A stretch of 6,944 bases of DNA from Rhodospirillales bacterium (GTDB lineage: Bacteria > Pseudomonadota > Alphaproteobacteria > MPNO01 > UBA2964): positions 16,185-23,128 of the forward strand of contig PBWY01000013.1 of NCBI GenBank assembly GCA_002727395.1, written 5' to 3'. A program made the position numbers and the translations under genes. Under the pieces are notes generated by a model, which searched no databases, was not told where the DNA came from, and was given only the letters and a program-made list of their open reading frames with translations. Below are positions 5,743-6,944 of the stretch, in pieces. How positions within the stretch are numbered: position 1 is the first letter of the stretch; each line of letters opens with the position of its first letter.

Positions 5743-6744
5743 ATGTCACAAGCATTACCAACCGAAATGACCGCCATCAAAATATCCCAGCCAGGTGATC
5801 CTACGGTTCTAATCCCAACCATAATTCCTGTTCCACTACCTAAAACAGGTGAGGTACTCGTAAAAGTAGAAGCTGCAGGTATCAATCGGCCCGATATAAT
5901 GCAACGTAGAGGAAATTATCCTCCCCCGAAAGGTGCTCCCGATACACCAGGGCTAGAAATAGCAGGAACAATCGTCAAAATATCTGATGATGTAGTAAAT
6001 TGGAAAGTTGGTGACAGGGTTTGTGCTCTAGTTCCAGGAGGTGGATACGCGGAATATTGTATAGCGCCAGAACTGCAATGCTTACCAATACCTAAGAGCC
6101 TGACCATAGAGGAAGCTGCTGCTCTCCCAGAAACCTTTTTTACAGTATGGGATAATGTTTTTACACGGGGAAAACTAAAACCCGGGGAAACTATACTAAT
6201 ACATGGAGGCTCCAGCGGAATTGGAACGACAGCAATTCAACTGGCTTCTGTCATGGGGGCAAATGTAATTGCGACTGCTGGTTCGAAAATAAAATGCGAA
6301 GCTTGTATAAATCTTGGTGCCATAGCCGCTATCAATTATCGCGAATTTGATTTCGTGGAGGAGGTTGACAATATCACCAAACACAAAGGCGTAGATGTTA
6401 TTTTAGATATAGTAGGCGGAAATTATGTTGCCCGAAATTTACGTGTCCTCTCAAATAAAGGACGCCTAATTCAAATTGCGGTTCAAAGTGGCACTAAAGC
6501 CGAGATTCCTGTTCACATCATTATGACAAAGCAAATAACTTTTACCGGATCAACACTGCGTCCTAGATCTATAGAAGAAAAAGCGTTAATAAAAGAACAA
6601 CTTCATGATAAAGCATGGCCTTTAATAGAGGCTGGAAAGATTAAACCAATAATTTATCGTTGTTTTCCATTGAAAGAAGCAGTCAACGCGCATGCATTGA
6701 TGGACAGCGGCGAGCATATTGGTAAAATCGTTCTAACCGTTTAA
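5743..6744 (+). CDS. PIG3-family NAD(P)H quinone oxidoreductase (zinc-free MDR)
   Basis: 333 aa from the ATG at 5743 (MSQALPTEMTAIKI). The GroES-like N-terminal domain includes AAGINRPDIMQRRGNYPPP (about 44-62) and VGDRVCALVPGGGYAEY (about 89-105). The Rossmann domain has HGGSSGIGTTAIQLA (154-168) and ATAGS, and the PIG3 signature TGSTLRPRS (268-276) follows. Zinc-dependent alcohol dehydrogenase ligands are absent, as expected. Known: relatives of human PIG3/TP53I3 and zeta-crystallin reduce quinones with NADPH in the cytosol; the natural substrate here is unknown. Start choice is uncertain: no Shine-Dalgarno precedes 5743, the TTG at 5731 or the ATG at 5767. I chose 5743 because relatives carry a short LPxEMTAI leader. 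It lies 127 bp before trcR on the same strand. Stop is TAA. Confidence 0.94.
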   Translation: MSQALPTEMTAIKISQPGDPTVLIPTIIPVPLPKTGEVLVKVEAAGINRPDIMQRRGNYPPPKGAPDTPGLEIAGTIVKISDDVVNWKVGDRVCALVPGGGYAEYCIAPELQCLPIPKSLTIEEAAALPETFFTVWDNVFTRGKLKPGETILIHGGSSGIGTTAIQLASVMGANVIATAGSKIKCEACINLGAIAAINYREFDFVEEVDNITKHKGVDVILDIVGGNYVARNLRVLSNKGRLIQIAVQSGTKAEIPVHIIMTKQITFTGSTLRPRSIEEKALIKEQLHDKAWPLIEAGKIKPIIYRCFPLKEAVNAHALMDSGEHIGKIVLTV

Positions 6745-6860
6745 TCGTGTACGTCTGTCTTATGTCAAAAATGAGTATGGTATATCATGGAAAATATTCC
6801 GCATGGCCACTGAAAACTGCAATGCATCGGTAGAAAACTAAATTATTTATTATGAAACTA

Positions 6861-6866
6861 GAGGAG
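6861..6866 (+). promoter_or_regulatory. Ribosome binding site of trcR
   Basis: GAGGAG inside AGAGGAGAG, 5 bases before the ATG at 6872. Together with the conserved N-terminus it fixes the start. The preceding 6745-6860 holds no gene and no convincing terminator or promoter that I can defend. Confidence 0.75.
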
Positions 6867-6871
6867 AGACC

Positions 6872-6944
6872 ATGAGCCAGGTCCTAATGCCAAAAGCAAC
6901 CGCTGTTTGGTTAATTGAGAATACAGCACTGACGTTTGATCAAA
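6872..6944 (+). CDS. trcR: TrcR/DUF1013 family cell-cycle transcriptional regulator, 3'-partial
   Basis: Only the first 24 codons are inside the window (MSQVLMPKATAVWLIE, then NTALTFDQ). This is the very conserved beginning of the alphaproteobacterial TrcR (formerly DUF1013) family, where (L)MPKATAVWL(V/I)(D/E)NTALTF(E/D)Q is nearly invariant. Known: family members are helix-turn-helix DNA-binding proteins annotated as cell-cycle transcription regulators. The helix-turn-helix itself lies beyond the window. The gene follows the oxidoreductase on the same strand with a 127-bp gap and a strong Shine-Dalgarno, so it probably has its own promoter or is at least translated independently. Its presence beside DUF1192 and rpmE is a main reason for the alphaproteobacterial assignment. 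Confidence 0.92.
   Translation, partial: MSQVLMPKATAVWLIENTALTFDQ

Noticed and set aside
1..6944. Mobile element, CRISPR array, tRNA or prophage genes
   Set aside because: No transposase, integrase, regularly spaced repeats or tRNA-like cloverleaf was seen on reading either strand.

Overview
The window looks like a piece of an alphaproteobacterial chromosome, AT-rich by eye and probably from a marine or otherwise streamlined lineage. The placement rests on gene content and order. A MotB/OmpA-like peptidoglycan-binding protein, an MsbA-related half ABC transporter, a cysteine-free L31, a DUF1192 protein, a PIG3-type quinone oxidoreductase and the start of the alphaproteobacterial regulator TrcR (DUF1013) form a neighbourhood I recall from many alphaproteobacteria. 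No IS element, phage gene, CRISPR array, tRNA or rRNA is visible. The exact genus cannot be read from this sequence.

Layout, left to right. Bases 1-1290 (+) hold the 3' part of the MotB/OmpA-like coiled-coil protein, which enters from outside the window. Its frame is cut by a TAG at 1288-1290, but the conserved family C-terminus continues in the same frame to a TAA at 1357-1359. A strong bidirectional hairpin terminator (1360-1387) separates it from a convergent gene for a tripartite tricarboxylate transporter (TTT/Bug) periplasmic receptor (1408-2697, -), which has a long lysine-rich C-terminal extension. Divergent from that is a GFA-family zinc protein (2807-3208, +). It converges with an 18-bp gap on the MsbA-related ABC exporter (3227-5035, -). 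The ABC gene is divergent from rpmE/L31 (5194-5418, +). L31 converges on the DUF1192 gene (5475-5657, -), which is divergent from the quinone oxidoreductase (5743-6744, +). The trcR start follows on the same strand (6872-6944, cut by the window end).

Strand alternates at almost every gene, so most are probably transcribed alone. Only the oxidoreductase and trcR could share a transcript. The genes do not form one pathway: they are conserved housekeeping genes (envelope, ribosome, cell cycle) with a solute-uptake receptor and a GFA protein between the MotB-like gene and the ABC gene. All six other complete genes end in TAA, which makes the single TAG in the MotB-like gene stand out. The two most notable points are that in-frame amber codon and the unusual C-terminal domain on the TTT receptor. 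I do not see strong evidence for a wholly new multi-gene system.
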